Assembly: GCF_965243865.1 (NCBI RefSeq)
Contig: NZ_OZ251603.1
Span: 3,844,001-3,908,000, forward strand
Direction: 5' to 3'
DNA: 64,000 nt
Source of the DNA: Hyphomicrobium_A sp965243865
GTDB lineage: Bacteria; Pseudomonadota; Alphaproteobacteria; Rhizobiales; Hyphomicrobiaceae
The notes beneath the pieces were generated by a model that was given only the letters and a program-made list of their open reading frames with translations, had not been told where the DNA came from and searched no databases. Made by a program: the position numbers and the translations under genes. Positions 25,240 to 33,594 of the stretch are shown piece by piece (within the stretch, counting starts at the first letter, position 1; every line of letters begins with the position of its first letter).

Positions 25240-26013
25240 ATGGAACACGTGCGCGGATCGGCAAGGCTGCTTGCCAGCGTGACGAACGACCGCGAGGCGC
25301 AGCTTGTCGCCTCTCTGGGTGCTGACGTCATCGATGCCAAGAATCCCTCAGCCGGCGCACTGGGGGCGCTCCCGGCCGCTACAGTGACGGCCATTCGCCG
25401 TGCCGTGCCCGCTCACATTATCGTCAGCGCCACCATCGGCGATCCGACCGAAGACATCGCCGCAACTGCAGCTGCCATCCAGCGCATGGCCGCAACAGGT
25501 GCGGATATCGTCAAGATCGGCCTTGAAGCAAATGCGACCACCGCGACGATGCTCCAGGCGGTGGCCAAGCTCGATCTAGGATCGGCGCGCCTCGTCGGCG
25601 TCATGCTCGCCGACAAGGGGGTCGACTTCGATCTCATTCCAGTAGCACGCGATGCTGGCTTCGTCGGCCTGATGCTCGACACAGCAGATAAGCGCCGCGG
25701 TGCGCTTCCCGACGTCACCTCAATTGATGTGCTGCGCCGCTTTGTGGCGGCAACCAAAGCTGCCGGCATGTTCGCCGGTCTCGCAGGCTCGTTGCGCGCC
25801 GCGCACGTGCCAATGCTGCTGGCGCTTTCCCCCGACATTCTCGGCTTCCGCGGCGGCCTTTGCCGTCAGGGCGAGCGCACTTCGGAGATCGATGCCGAGG
25901 CCGTTCGCGCCGTTCGCCGCATTATCCCTGTTTGCGATGCAGCACAGGGTCAAGCTTGCAGCCCGCTGCTGCCAGGTGCTATGGCGCCTCGGCAAGCGAA
26001 AGACGTGGCATGA
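25240..26013 (+). CDS. mfnB: (5-formylfuran-3-yl)methyl phosphate synthase
   Basis: First committed enzyme of methofuran biosynthesis, 257 residues: it condenses two glyceraldehyde 3-phosphate into the furan phosphate. The conserved DAKNPSAGALGA segment contains the Schiff-base lysine (K34), and a TIM-barrel pattern follows (ADIVKIGLE, RLVGVMLADKG, AGFVGLMLDT, GMFAGLAGSLR, PDILGFRGGLC). Cytoplasmic. It begins 15 bases after the ABC operon and its stop overlaps the folB-like start, heading the + strand cofactor set. Methofuran is the formyl carrier of the Fhc complex. Confidence 0.92.
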   Translation: MEHVRGSARLLASVTNDREAQLVASLGADVIDAKNPSAGALGALPAATVTAIRRAVPAHIIVSATIGDPTEDIAATAAAIQRMAATGADIVKIGLEANATTATMLQAVAKLDLGSARLVGVMLADKGVDFDLIPVARDAGFVGLMLDTADKRRGALPDVTSIDVLRRFVAATKAAGMFAGLAGSLRAAHVPMLLALSPDILGFRGGLCRQGERTSEIDAEAVRAVRRIIPVCDAAQGQACSPLLPGAMAPRQAKDVA

Positions 26014-26405
26014 GCAGCAAACACAGCATTTCCGCCCGCCGTGACGGCGCAATCCTCGATCGCATCTTCGTGCGCGGCCTCGTGCTGCCCGTCGCCATCG
26101 GCGTCTACGACGAAGAGCAGGGCATCACGCAAAAGGTTTCGTTCACCATCGAAGCCTCTGTCGCCGCCGGTGTCTCTCCGAAAGGGGACACGATCGACGA
26201 GGTGCCGTCCTATGACGATCTCGTCAACGCGGTGAAGACGGTGATCGCGGCCGGACATGTCGGCCTAGTCGAGACGATGGCGGCGCAGATCGCCGAGCGC
26301 TGCCTCGCCGACAAACGCATCGTCGAGGTGTTGGTCCGCGTCGAGAAGCTGGAGCGCGGCCCCGATGCCGTCGGCGTCGAGATCGTGCGCCCGCGCGCCA
26401 CGTGA
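26010..26405 (+). CDS. Dihydroneopterin aldolase family protein
   Basis: A 131-residue FolB-like protein (DRIFVRGLVLPVAIGVYDEEQ, then EVPSYDDLVNAVKTVI and LVETMAAQIAERCL). Dihydroneopterin aldolase makes 6-hydroxymethyl-dihydropterin, a precursor common to folate and H4MPT. Its place in the methofuran/H4MPT cluster favours the H4MPT branch. The start overlaps the mfnB stop and the stop overlaps the next GTG. A folK gene is also present at 38146, so folate precursor use is possible as well. Confidence 0.88.
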   Translation: MSSKHSISARRDGAILDRIFVRGLVLPVAIGVYDEEQGITQKVSFTIEASVAAGVSPKGDTIDEVPSYDDLVNAVKTVIAAGHVGLVETMAAQIAERCLADKRIVEVLVRVEKLERGPDAVGVEIVRPRAT

Positions 26406-27046
26406 GCGCCGCGCGCACGCCCACCGTCGTCAAGCTGGGTGGCAGCCTCGCCGAAAGTCGGCGTCTTGCGTCTATCCTGAAGATCGTCGGCGCCGCGCGT
26501 CAGTCATGCGTCATCGTTCCCGGTGGTGGCACCTTTGCCGACGCCGTGCGCGCGGCGCACAAAAAGCACCACCTCCCCGAGCCGGTTTCACATCGCATGG
26601 CGCTGCTGGCGATGCATCAGACCGGCATGATGCTGAGTGCCATGCATCCACGCCTTGTCCCGGCGGAAACGCTCAGCGCCATTCGCCGCGCAATGGCGGA
26701 AAGCCGCATTCCGGTCTGGCTGCCGCTGAAACTCACCGACGCCGATACGCGTGTTTCTGCCGACTGGCGCACGACGTCCGACGCGCTCGCCGCCCGCCTC
26801 GCCGAGCGCCTTGGCGCTGGCGTCGTGTTGGTAAAGTCCTGCCGCGTCGACTCTGAGGCAACGCCCGCGCAACTCGTTCGCCAGGGCATTGTCGACCCTG
26901 CCTTTGCCGAGATCGTCGCACGGTCGGCATTGCCGTGGCGCGTGCTTGGCGCTGGCGATGAGGCCGAGCTTGCCCAGCGGCTTTCCGCACCTTATCGAGC
27001 CGGTCGACTGAAACCCTCTAAGCGTGCTATCGCCCGAGGCAGATGA
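26402..27046 (+). CDS. Amino-acid-kinase-fold protein, MfnE-like
   Basis: A 214-residue protein of the aspartate/uridylate kinase fold: TVVKLGGSLAES at the N terminus, VIVPGGGTFADAVR as the second nucleotide loop, and DWRTTSDALAARLAERLGAG later. It matches the group that includes [5-(aminomethyl)furan-3-yl]methyl phosphate kinase (MfnE) of methofuran biosynthesis; adjacency to mfnB supports this. It starts with GTG overlapping the folB-like stop (GTGA). Confidence 0.8.
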   Translation: MSAARTPTVVKLGGSLAESRRLASILKIVGAARQSCVIVPGGGTFADAVRAAHKKHHLPEPVSHRMALLAMHQTGMMLSAMHPRLVPAETLSAIRRAMAESRIPVWLPLKLTDADTRVSADWRTTSDALAARLAERLGAGVVLVKSCRVDSEATPAQLVRQGIVDPAFAEIVARSALPWRVLGAGDEAELAQRLSAPYRAGRLKPSKRAIARGR

Positions 27047-27102
27047 CCGCCGGCCCTGGGGCCAAAAAGTGCGGGCGAGGCCAGCTCCCATGACCAGCTC
27101 CC

Positions 27103-28566
27103 ATGACTAGTTCTGACGGCGAAAAAAAGCTGCTGTTCCTGACCGGGCGTCTCGCTGAGCCCCGTCTTGCCGAGACAGTGGCGGCTATGGGCCTGCCCAA
27201 CGGCTCCTGGCGCATCGCCAACCTTGGCATCAAAGTCGCAGCGCTGATGACCGAGAACATCGTCCGCAACCGCTTGAAAGAGCCGCTAGATGCCGATCGC
27301 GTCATCGTCCCCGGTCGCGTGCGCATGGACCTGTCTCACCTCGCCGAGCACTACGGCGTGCCTTTCGAGCGCGGCCCCGACGAGATCATCGACTTGCCGC
27401 AGTTTTTCGGCCAGGGCGGTGAGCCGCCCGATCTGTCGAAGAATGATATCCGCATCTTCGCCGAGATCGTCGATGCGCCAGCCTTTTCGACTGAGGCGCT
27501 TGTCGCCCGAGGGCGAGAGCTTATCGAAAAGGGCGCCGACGTGGTCGACATCGGCTGCCAGCCGGGCGTCCCATTTCCGCACCTGGAAGAAACCGTCGTC
27601 GCCCTGAAACGGGCCGGCTTCAAAGTGAGCGTCGATTCCGGCGACACCGAAGAGCTACGCCGCGGCGCGCGTGCTGGCGCTGATTTCGTCTTGAGCCTTG
27701 ACGAGAGCAACCTCGACGCCATCGACGGAACGGCGTGCGTGCCCGTGCTGCTGCCAAAGCCGCACGGGGATTTGGATTCCCTCGTGCGCGCCATCGAGTT
27801 GTGCAAGGCGAAGGGCATCCCGCACATCGCCGACCCTGTGCTCGATCCCATCAACTTCGGCTTCATGACATCGCTCGAGCGCTACGCCGAGTTGCGCCGC
27901 CGCTGTCCCGATGTCGAAATCCTCATGGGCACCGGCAACCTGACAGAATTGACCGACGCCGACAGTCAGGGTGTCACGGCGCTTCTCATCGGCATCTGCG
28001 CCGAGCTGCAGATTCACAACGTGCTGATCGTGCAGGTATCGCCGCACACGCGCCGCACCGTCGAAGAGCACGACGCCGCCCGCCGCCTCATGTATCGCGC
28101 CCGCGAAGACGGCAACCTCCCCAAGGGCTACAACGCCGGACTGCTCTCACTGCACGAGATGCGCCCCTTTCAGGATACGCCCGAGCAGATCGCCGCCAAC
28201 GCCAAGGAGGTGCGCGATTCCAACTATCGCATCGAGGCCGCCACCGACGGCCTGCATATTTATAATCGCGACGGCCATCACGTCGCCGCTGATCCCTTCG
28301 CGCTGTTCGACAAGCTCGGCGTTGAGCACGACGGCGCTCACGCATTCTATCTCGGCTATGAGCTGGCCAAGGCCGAGATTGCCCGCGCCCTCGGCAAGAG
28401 ATATGCGCAGGACAGCGCGCTCGACTGGGGCGTCGCCGCCGATCGCAAGTCCGAAGACCTGACCCAGCATGCACCCGAAGGGGCCACGCTCAAAGCCGCC
28501 CGCAAGGAGAAGCAGGATGCCGCGCATCGTCGAAACGATCGTGACGACGACAAACGCGAAGGGTGA
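27103..28566 (+). CDS. Dihydropteroate synthase-like protein of the H4MPT cluster
   Basis: A 487-residue protein of the dihydropteroate synthase-related family shared by methanogens and H4MPT-using methylotrophs. An N-terminal domain of unknown role (about 1-130, LLFLTGRLAEPRLAETVAAM) is followed by a TIM-barrel pterin-binding-like part (GADVVDIGCQPGVPFP, KVSVDSGDTEELRRGARAGA). It may join the pterin and aryl moieties of H4MPT, but to my knowledge this is unproven. The C terminus is very charged (KAARKEKQDAAHRRNDRDDD) and overlaps the DUF447 gene by 50 bases. Confidence 0.85.
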   Translation: MTSSDGEKKLLFLTGRLAEPRLAETVAAMGLPNGSWRIANLGIKVAALMTENIVRNRLKEPLDADRVIVPGRVRMDLSHLAEHYGVPFERGPDEIIDLPQFFGQGGEPPDLSKNDIRIFAEIVDAPAFSTEALVARGRELIEKGADVVDIGCQPGVPFPHLEETVVALKRAGFKVSVDSGDTEELRRGARAGADFVLSLDESNLDAIDGTACVPVLLPKPHGDLDSLVRAIELCKAKGIPHIADPVLDPINFGFMTSLERYAELRRRCPDVEILMGTGNLTELTDADSQGVTALLIGICAELQIHNVLIVQVSPHTRRTVEEHDAARRLMYRAREDGNLPKGYNAGLLSLHEMRPFQDTPEQIAANAKEVRDSNYRIEAATDGLHIYNRDGHHVAADPFALFDKLGVEHDGAHAFYLGYELAKAEIARALGKRYAQDSALDWGVAADRKSEDLTQHAPEGATLKAARKEKQDAAHRRNDRDDDKREG

Positions 28567-29083
28567 GGCGCATATCGCCCCCCTTGGTTTGATCGCTGAC
28601 GGCGACAACTGGATCATCGCGCCGTTCCGGCCTTCGCGCACGCTCGACAACCTCAACGAGGTGCCCTTCGCAATCGCGAGCCACACCGACGACGTGCGCG
28701 TGTTTGCCGGCTGCGTCACCGGCCGCAAATCATGGCCGACCTGCACTGCGGAGCGCGTGCCCGGTATGCGCCTCATCGATGCCGTCTCGCACTGGGAGAT
28801 GGCCGTCGAAAGCATCACCAATGATCAGCAGCGACCGCGCTTTTCATGCAGGTTGGAGTACGAGGCGAGCCACCGCCCGTGGGAAGGCTTCAACCGCGCT
28901 CAGGCGGCCGTGCTCGAATGCGCAGTGCTGATAACGCGCCTTTCCATGCTGCCGCCCGAGAAGATCGAAAACGAGCTGAAGTACCTCGAGATCGCTATCT
29001 CCAAGACCGCCGGCCCGCGCGAGGAAGAGGCCTGGGGCTGGCTGATGGAAAAGATCGACGCCTGGCGCGCCTTGCAAGGCTGA
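28517..29083 (+). CDS. DUF447 family protein of the H4MPT cluster
   Basis: A 188-residue flavin-reductase-like DUF447 protein (RIVETIVTTTNAKGEAHIAPLG, FAIASHTDDVRVFAGCVTGR). The family occurs in methanogens and H4MPT-containing methylotrophs; its reaction is unknown. AAGGAGAAG precedes the ATG at 28517, inside the end of the DHPS-like gene. It converges on the next gene with only 13 bases between stops and no visible terminator. Confidence 0.85.
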   Translation: MPRIVETIVTTTNAKGEAHIAPLGLIADGDNWIIAPFRPSRTLDNLNEVPFAIASHTDDVRVFAGCVTGRKSWPTCTAERVPGMRLIDAVSHWEMAVESITNDQQRPRFSCRLEYEASHRPWEGFNRAQAAVLECAVLITRLSMLPPEKIENELKYLEIAISKTAGPREEEAWGWLMEKIDAWRALQG

Positions 29084-29096
29084 GCGGTCGACACTG

Positions 29097-30113
29097 CTAT
29101 GCAAGCAGCGCGACGGCGACCGCGGGTGCGCAGCGACTCGCCCAAGTGCGGCAGTCGTCGGTCGCCTGCGCGATCTCAGCGAAGGCGATGGCCTCGCGTC
29201 CCTCAGCCTCGGCAATCTGTGCGATCACGTCTGCGCCGACCCCGGCGGCTACGATTGGCGCTCGCGCCGGCATCCCTGCATTTGCCAGAACCTCGCCGAT
29301 AGCCGCCGCGATCTCGCGTTGCTGTTGATCTGCAATCTCGCGCGCAGCGGCCTGCCAATCACCAAGTGAAGCATCGCCCGCATCCCAGCCGAAGCAGCGC
29401 GCGAAACGAGCCACGCTTTCCGTCGCTGACTTTCCCTGCCCGTCGAGCGTCGCGTGCTGGTCGACGTCATCGGGAAGCACGCCGAGCACGCGGCGGACGT
29501 CCGCCATGTTGGCGAAAACACCGGCGGCGAGCCGCTGCGTGCGCCCGCGCAGCACACCGCGTTGCGCCACGCTGCTCACGTCGGTGCGCGTTAATCCGCT
29601 GTAGACAAGCTCGCCCGTTGCCAGACGCTCGCCATCGGTGAGGCCCCGCGCAGCAATGGCCCCGTCGCGGACCGCGATGATGTCCGTCGTCGTCGAGCCC
29701 ATGTCGGCGAGCAGTGCATCGGGCAACGCACGCGCAACAAGAGCTGCGCTGGCGAGAAAGTTCGTCGAGGCAACGCTGATCGGGTCGGCGCGCGCATCAT
29801 CGGCGCGCCCAATCCCGCGCAATCCCATCCAGATGCGCACATCGGGACCCATCAGCGCCTGCAGCCGGTCGACGATCGCCCGGACACCGCTTGCCCGGTC
29901 TGGAAACACTTCGCACAACTCGCCCGTCATCGTCGCCGCGTGCGCGTCGGCGCGCACAACCAGATCCGCTGCCTCAGCGAGCGCCGCATCCAAGCGGTCG
30001 AGCCCCCGCCACAGCGGGCACGCGATCTGGCGCACCGCGATGGTGCGGCCATTCTCGGCCAGCGCTACCTTGAGGTGCGCCCCGCCCACGTCGTAGCCCG
30101 CTGTTATGGACAT
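29097..30113 (-). CDS. H4MPT-linked C1 transfer pathway protein (ASKHA-like)
   Basis: A 338-residue protein of the family described as probable H4MPT-linked C1 transfer pathway protein, related to hydantoinase/oxoprolinase and sugar-kinase folds. The N terminus AGYDVGGAHLKVALAE is a phosphate-1-like loop and ALLADMGSTTTDIIAV a second one, so ATP binding is likely. Its step in H4MPT or methofuran synthesis is not settled. Divergent from the HisA-like gene over 87 bases. Confidence 0.88.
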   Translation of the reverse strand: MSITAGYDVGGAHLKVALAENGRTIAVRQIACPLWRGLDRLDAALAEAADLVVRADAHAATMTGELCEVFPDRASGVRAIVDRLQALMGPDVRIWMGLRGIGRADDARADPISVASTNFLASAALVARALPDALLADMGSTTTDIIAVRDGAIAARGLTDGERLATGELVYSGLTRTDVSSVAQRGVLRGRTQRLAAGVFANMADVRRVLGVLPDDVDQHATLDGQGKSATESVARFARCFGWDAGDASLGDWQAAAREIADQQQREIAAAIGEVLANAGMPARAPIVAAGVGADVIAQIAEAEGREAIAFAEIAQATDDCRTWASRCAPAVAVALLA

Positions 30114-30200
30114 GCTATCTCCACGCGCGCGAGGCTTCTTCGCACGCGGTGCCGTGTTACACGAGGTGACCGCGGAGGCAAACTAGTGTGATGATCCTAG

Positions 30201-30908
30201 ATGGACGTGATCCCGGTTATCGATGTTCGGCACGGCGTGGCTGTTGCGGCGGCCCGCGGTGACCGCGCGGCATATAAGCCGATTGCGACGCCGCTCGCCG
30301 AAGGCAGCGATCCGATCGCCATCGCACGAGGCTTCGCGCGCCTCTTTGCCTTTCCAATTCTCTACGTCGCCGATCTCGACGCCATCGAGGGGCGAGGGGC
30401 AAATGCGGCGCTGCCCGAACGACTCGCCAGCACGATCCCTGGGATTGCGCTCTGGGTCGACGCCGGCCTGCGCCCACACGAAGCCCGTGAAATGCTCGCG
30501 GGTTCGGACGCAGCGACGCCGATCATCGGCACCGAGAGCATCGTCGGCGAACAAGATATCGCGGCGCTTGAAGCTCTACCGCGCGATCGCTTCGTCCTGT
30601 CGCTCGATTTCAAAGGCGATCAGTTCATCGGCCCCCCGCGCATCATCGAGACCCCGGAACTCTGGCCAGATCGGCTGATCGTCATGACGCTCGCGCGCGT
30701 CGGCTCGGGCGAGGGGCCTGACCTCACGCGCATTGCCGATATCATCGCGCGAGCAAACGGGCGGCGCGTCTACGCCGCGGGTGGCGTGCGCAATCGCGCC
30801 GATATCGAAGCGTTGCACAAGGCTGGCGCGGCAGGCGTGCTCGTCGCGACCGCGCTGCACATGGGCAAAATAAAAGCCGGCGATCTCGATGAGATCGCCG
30901 GCCTTTGA
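30201..30908 (+). CDS. HisA/HisF-related TIM-barrel protein
   Basis: A 235-residue TIM barrel of the HisA/HisF-related family that accompanies H4MPT genes in archaea and methylotrophs. The N-terminal VIPVIDVRHG keeps the catalytic-type aspartate of HisA, and LSLDFKGDQF carries the second. Phosphate loops are VYAAGGVRNRAD and AGVLVATALH. Actual substrate is unknown; histidine synthesis is unlikely given context. The final codons form one strand of a terminator-like hairpin. Confidence 0.82.
   Translation: MDVIPVIDVRHGVAVAAARGDRAAYKPIATPLAEGSDPIAIARGFARLFAFPILYVADLDAIEGRGANAALPERLASTIPGIALWVDAGLRPHEAREMLAGSDAATPIIGTESIVGEQDIAALEALPRDRFVLSLDFKGDQFIGPPRIIETPELWPDRLIVMTLARVGSGEGPDLTRIADIIARANGRRVYAAGGVRNRADIEALHKAGAAGVLVATALHMGKIKAGDLDEIAGL
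30876..30902 (+). terminator. Terminator-like hairpin within the last codons of the HisA-like gene
   Basis: GCCGGCGATCTC (30876-30887) and GAGATCGCCGGC (30891-30902) are perfect 12-bp arms with a GAT loop, flanked by AAAA upstream and CTTT downstream. The stem is part of the coding sequence and ends four codon positions around the stop, so terminator and C terminus share DNA. Confidence 0.75.
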
Positions 30909-30994
30909 TGTCGTAGCACGAAGGGGAGAGCAGAACGCGCGCCGTGGGTGTTCTACCCGTTCCAACGGCCAGAAAGCAGTCTACCCAATCGCTG

Positions 30995-31033
30995 CAGCAG
31001 GCCCCTCTTCATAGGCGGGGCATCATCCTGCTG
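30995..31033 (-). terminator. Two-part hairpin downstream of fae
   Basis: CAGCAGG (30995-31001) pairs with CCTGCTG (31027-31033), enclosing GCCCC (31001-31005) and GGGGC (31017-31021). It lies 16 bases past the fae stop on the minus strand. No U-run follows; it may end or stabilise the abundant fae mRNA. Confidence 0.5.
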
Positions 31034-31048
31034 TGGACGGTTTCCGCT

Positions 31049-31561
31049 TCAAGCCTTCGCACCGAACGGATGCTGAGCCGAGTTGCGCTGAGCGGTCACT
31101 TCGGCAGCGGTCGGCTTGCCAGCGACTGCACGGGCGATCGACTCCTTAACGGCGCGATAGTTGTAGTCCTGGATCTTCGCGTCGTCGGCAGCTTCCCAGT
31201 GGATGAACACGCCGACGCAGATGAAGATGTCGTCAGCTTCAGCTGCGGGGATCACGCCCTCGGCAACCGAGTCCTGAACGGCCTTGGCGACGCCGTACTG
31301 AGCAGGTCCGAACATCTGAACGGCCTGACGGGCGTCCTTGATGGTGACCTTGTTGTACAGGATCGTGTTCGGCTTGCAGGGCAGGTTGGGAGCGATAACA
31401 GCGAGGAGGGTCGTGAAACCGTCCTTGTTGTTCGTCAGCGCGTTGCAGAACGCGACTTCAGCGGCCGAGCCGCGCGGACCCATGAGAAGGTCGATGTGAG
31501 CGACTTCGTTACCGTCGCCGACGAGCGATTCGCCGACAAGCACCTTGTTGATCTTGGCCAT
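31049..31561 (-). CDS. fae: Formaldehyde-activating enzyme
   Basis: Fae, 170 residues, condenses formaldehyde with H4MPT to methylene-H4MPT and is among the most abundant proteins of methylotrophs. The N terminus MAKINKVLVGESLVGDGNEV and the conserved histidine H22 (VAHIDLLMGPRG) are typical. Cytoplasmic, normal length. GGGAG precedes the start. It follows the CitG-like gene by 201 bases, which probably hold a separate promoter. Codon use appears strongly biased to common codons, as in xoxF. Confidence 0.97.
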   Translation of the reverse strand: MAKINKVLVGESLVGDGNEVAHIDLLMGPRGSAAEVAFCNALTNNKDGFTTLLAVIAPNLPCKPNTILYNKVTIKDARQAVQMFGPAQYGVAKAVQDSVAEGVIPAAEADDIFICVGVFIHWEAADDAKIQDYNYRAVKESIARAVAGKPTAAEVTAQRNSAQHPFGAKA

Positions 31562-31762
31562 TTCGGGGTTTCTCCCAAGCTATAAGCACCACGAGCACCA
31601 ACGCCACCCTGCCGAAAGGCCGGGCGCACCAGTTTCTGCCCAATCGAAAAGCCATCCTTCGTTTCTGCGTCCGGCGACGAAGTCGACGAACCGGTTTGCC
31701 GGATAGCGGCGCGCCATAAACGCCGCCCCTAGATAGCCTGAGGGCAATATCGAGACAAGGGG

Positions 31763-32626
31763 CTAAGACGAGCCGTTAAGCCCCATTGCGTCGCACACAG
31801 AAGCGACAAAAACGGTTGCTACAACGAGGTCGGCAGTCGTACCCGGATTGATGCCCTGGCGCTTCAGATCGGCATCGAATTCGAGCAATGCGGGCAATGC
31901 TTTGGCTGTCGCGACGGGCTGCCAGAGCGTTTCGAGCGCAATCGCCCGCTGACGGACATCATTGGCAACTGCTTCACCATGTTTTCGAACAATGTGGCTG
32001 TCTGCAAATTGTGCAAGATAGGCCATGTGCAGCGTCGTCACCGCCAATGACGGATCATCGCTCAGTGATTGAGCGCGGCGCAGTTCCGGCAACCCGAACT
32101 CGAAAATGTCTTGAAAGCCAGTCGTATAGTTGAGTGCGATGCGGTCGCGCTCGGCCGCCAGCGCCATCGCCTCGAGCAGGCCGATGGTCGGCGGAACGGC
32201 CACATCCTGCTCAGGTGCCGACCCTAGCCCACCGGGATGCGCCCGCCGGATCGCCGCATAAACCGAGGCGGCATCGCCCGCATCGAGATTGGCCAGCACC
32301 GCATTCAGCCGTCCGCGCAGGCCAAGCTCCAGGTTCATTGCCGCAGCAGCCGCAACCGGCGCGCACAGCAGCAGAATGCCAAGGTTCGTATTACAGCCCG
32401 CGGCCGCGAATGAGGCTTCGACGGCGCGCAGAATTCGGGTGCCGACTTTCTCGCCGCTGGCCGCGATCCATGGCGCTGCAGCTTCCGCACTGGCCTCGAA
32501 TTGCGCGACCTCCATGCCGTGGCCGCCAGAATGAACATGAACATTGCCCGGCTTGAGCGCAGAAAGCTCTGCGTGGCAGGCGGCGATGAACAGCTCGGCG
32601 ATCTGGTCTTCGCTCAGGCGGGGCAT
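31763..32626 (-). CDS. CitG/MdcB-like triphosphoribosyl-dephospho-CoA synthase family protein
   Basis: A 287-residue CitG-fold protein (ACHAELSALKPGNVHVHSGG, GCNTNLGILLLCAPVAAAA, THLE-like TTLHMAYLAQFADSH). Family members transfer triphosphoribosyl groups from ATP. In H4MPT clusters a related protein is thought to act in adding the ribosyl phosphate part of the cofactor; this is inference. It overlaps the RimK-like gene by 13 bases on the minus strand. Confidence 0.85.
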   Translation of the reverse strand: MPRLSEDQIAELFIAACHAELSALKPGNVHVHSGGHGMEVAQFEASAEAAAPWIAASGEKVGTRILRAVEASFAAAGCNTNLGILLLCAPVAAAAAMNLELGLRGRLNAVLANLDAGDAASVYAAIRRAHPGGLGSAPEQDVAVPPTIGLLEAMALAAERDRIALNYTTGFQDIFEFGLPELRRAQSLSDDPSLAVTTLHMAYLAQFADSHIVRKHGEAVANDVRQRAIALETLWQPVATAKALPALLEFDADLKRQGINPGTTADLVVATVFVASVCDAMGLNGSS

Positions 32627-33594
32627 GGTTGCGCAGCCGTGTGCGCCCGCCGGTGTTCGGCAACCGCGTAAAGGAAATCTTCGACGATGGTCTCGGCGAT
32701 GTTGATATCCGATACGCTCTGCAAACCGCGCCAGGACGGATTGCTGTTCACTTCAAGAACCATGAGACGCCCGTCAGCTCCGCGGATCAGATCGACGCCG
32801 GCATAGTCGCCACCCACAGCAGACAGCGCGCCTTGCGCCAGCGAGGCCATTTCCGCGTCAGCCAGATGCGCAATCGGCGCTGCACCCTGGTGAACGTTGG
32901 TGATCCAGCTGCCCGCCCGCCGTGCCATGGCAGCTACGACGCGCCAGCGCGTCACCAGAACCCGCCAGTCTTCGAATGTTGCGTTGGAAGAGGGCACGTA
33001 GTCCTGCAGATAATAGATGTTATCGGCTGCCTCGGGCGCCGGCAGCTCGTTCACGCTGTCGACGCGCATCAGCCCTTTGCCCTGCGACCCGAACAAGGGC
33101 TTGTAGATCAGTGGCCGCCCGGCCGCGCCTACGTAGGCATCCGCGGGTGGCAGCGTCTCGACTGTGCGCGTGCGCGGTGTCGGAATACCGGCCTTGTGCA
33201 GCAAGAACGTCGTCGCCGACTTGTCGACGCAGCGCTCGATGGCGCGCGCATCGTTCCATACGCGCACGCCGCTTTCGCGCAGCGCATGCAGGATGCCGAG
33301 GCGGAAGGTGATCTGCTCCAGCGTGCCCGCCGAAATGGACCGCACGAATACGGCATCCGGCAATACGCCGTTGAAACCAGGAATATCGATGCCGCTTTCC
33401 AGCCCGGTATCGAACGCGCACCGCGGCAGCGATGTGATGACGACATAGGCCCCGCGCGCGCGCAACGCCTCGGCGAGGCGGCGCACGTGCCAGTTGCCGC
33501 TCTCTTCCTCGAGGAAGAGAGCGATCTTCAGGCCGCTTGCGCTTTGATCAGCGGAAGCTTTTGTCGACGACGTCTGGAGCAAGTTCGCCCGCAT
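32614..33594 (-). CDS. RimK-like ATP-grasp ligase (MptN-like)
   Basis: A 326-residue RimK-type ATP-grasp enzyme. The central nucleotide-binding segment is RPLIYKPLFGSQGKGLMRVDS and metal ligands lie in LMVLEVNSNPSWRGLQ. Homologues (MptN) add glutamate to H4MPT precursors in archaea. In bacteria with polyglutamylated methofuran or dephospho-H4MPT the same role is plausible but unproven. The start at 33594 lies inside the end of mch (47-base overlap), giving coupling. Confidence 0.82.
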   Translation of the reverse strand: MRANLLQTSSTKASADQSASGLKIALFLEEESGNWHVRRLAEALRARGAYVVITSLPRCAFDTGLESGIDIPGFNGVLPDAVFVRSISAGTLEQITFRLGILHALRESGVRVWNDARAIERCVDKSATTFLLHKAGIPTPRTRTVETLPPADAYVGAAGRPLIYKPLFGSQGKGLMRVDSVNELPAPEAADNIYYLQDYVPSSNATFEDWRVLVTRWRVVAAMARRAGSWITNVHQGAAPIAHLADAEMASLAQGALSAVGGDYAGVDLIRGADGRLMVLEVNSNPSWRGLQSVSDINIAETIVEDFLYAVAEHRRAHTAAQPCPA

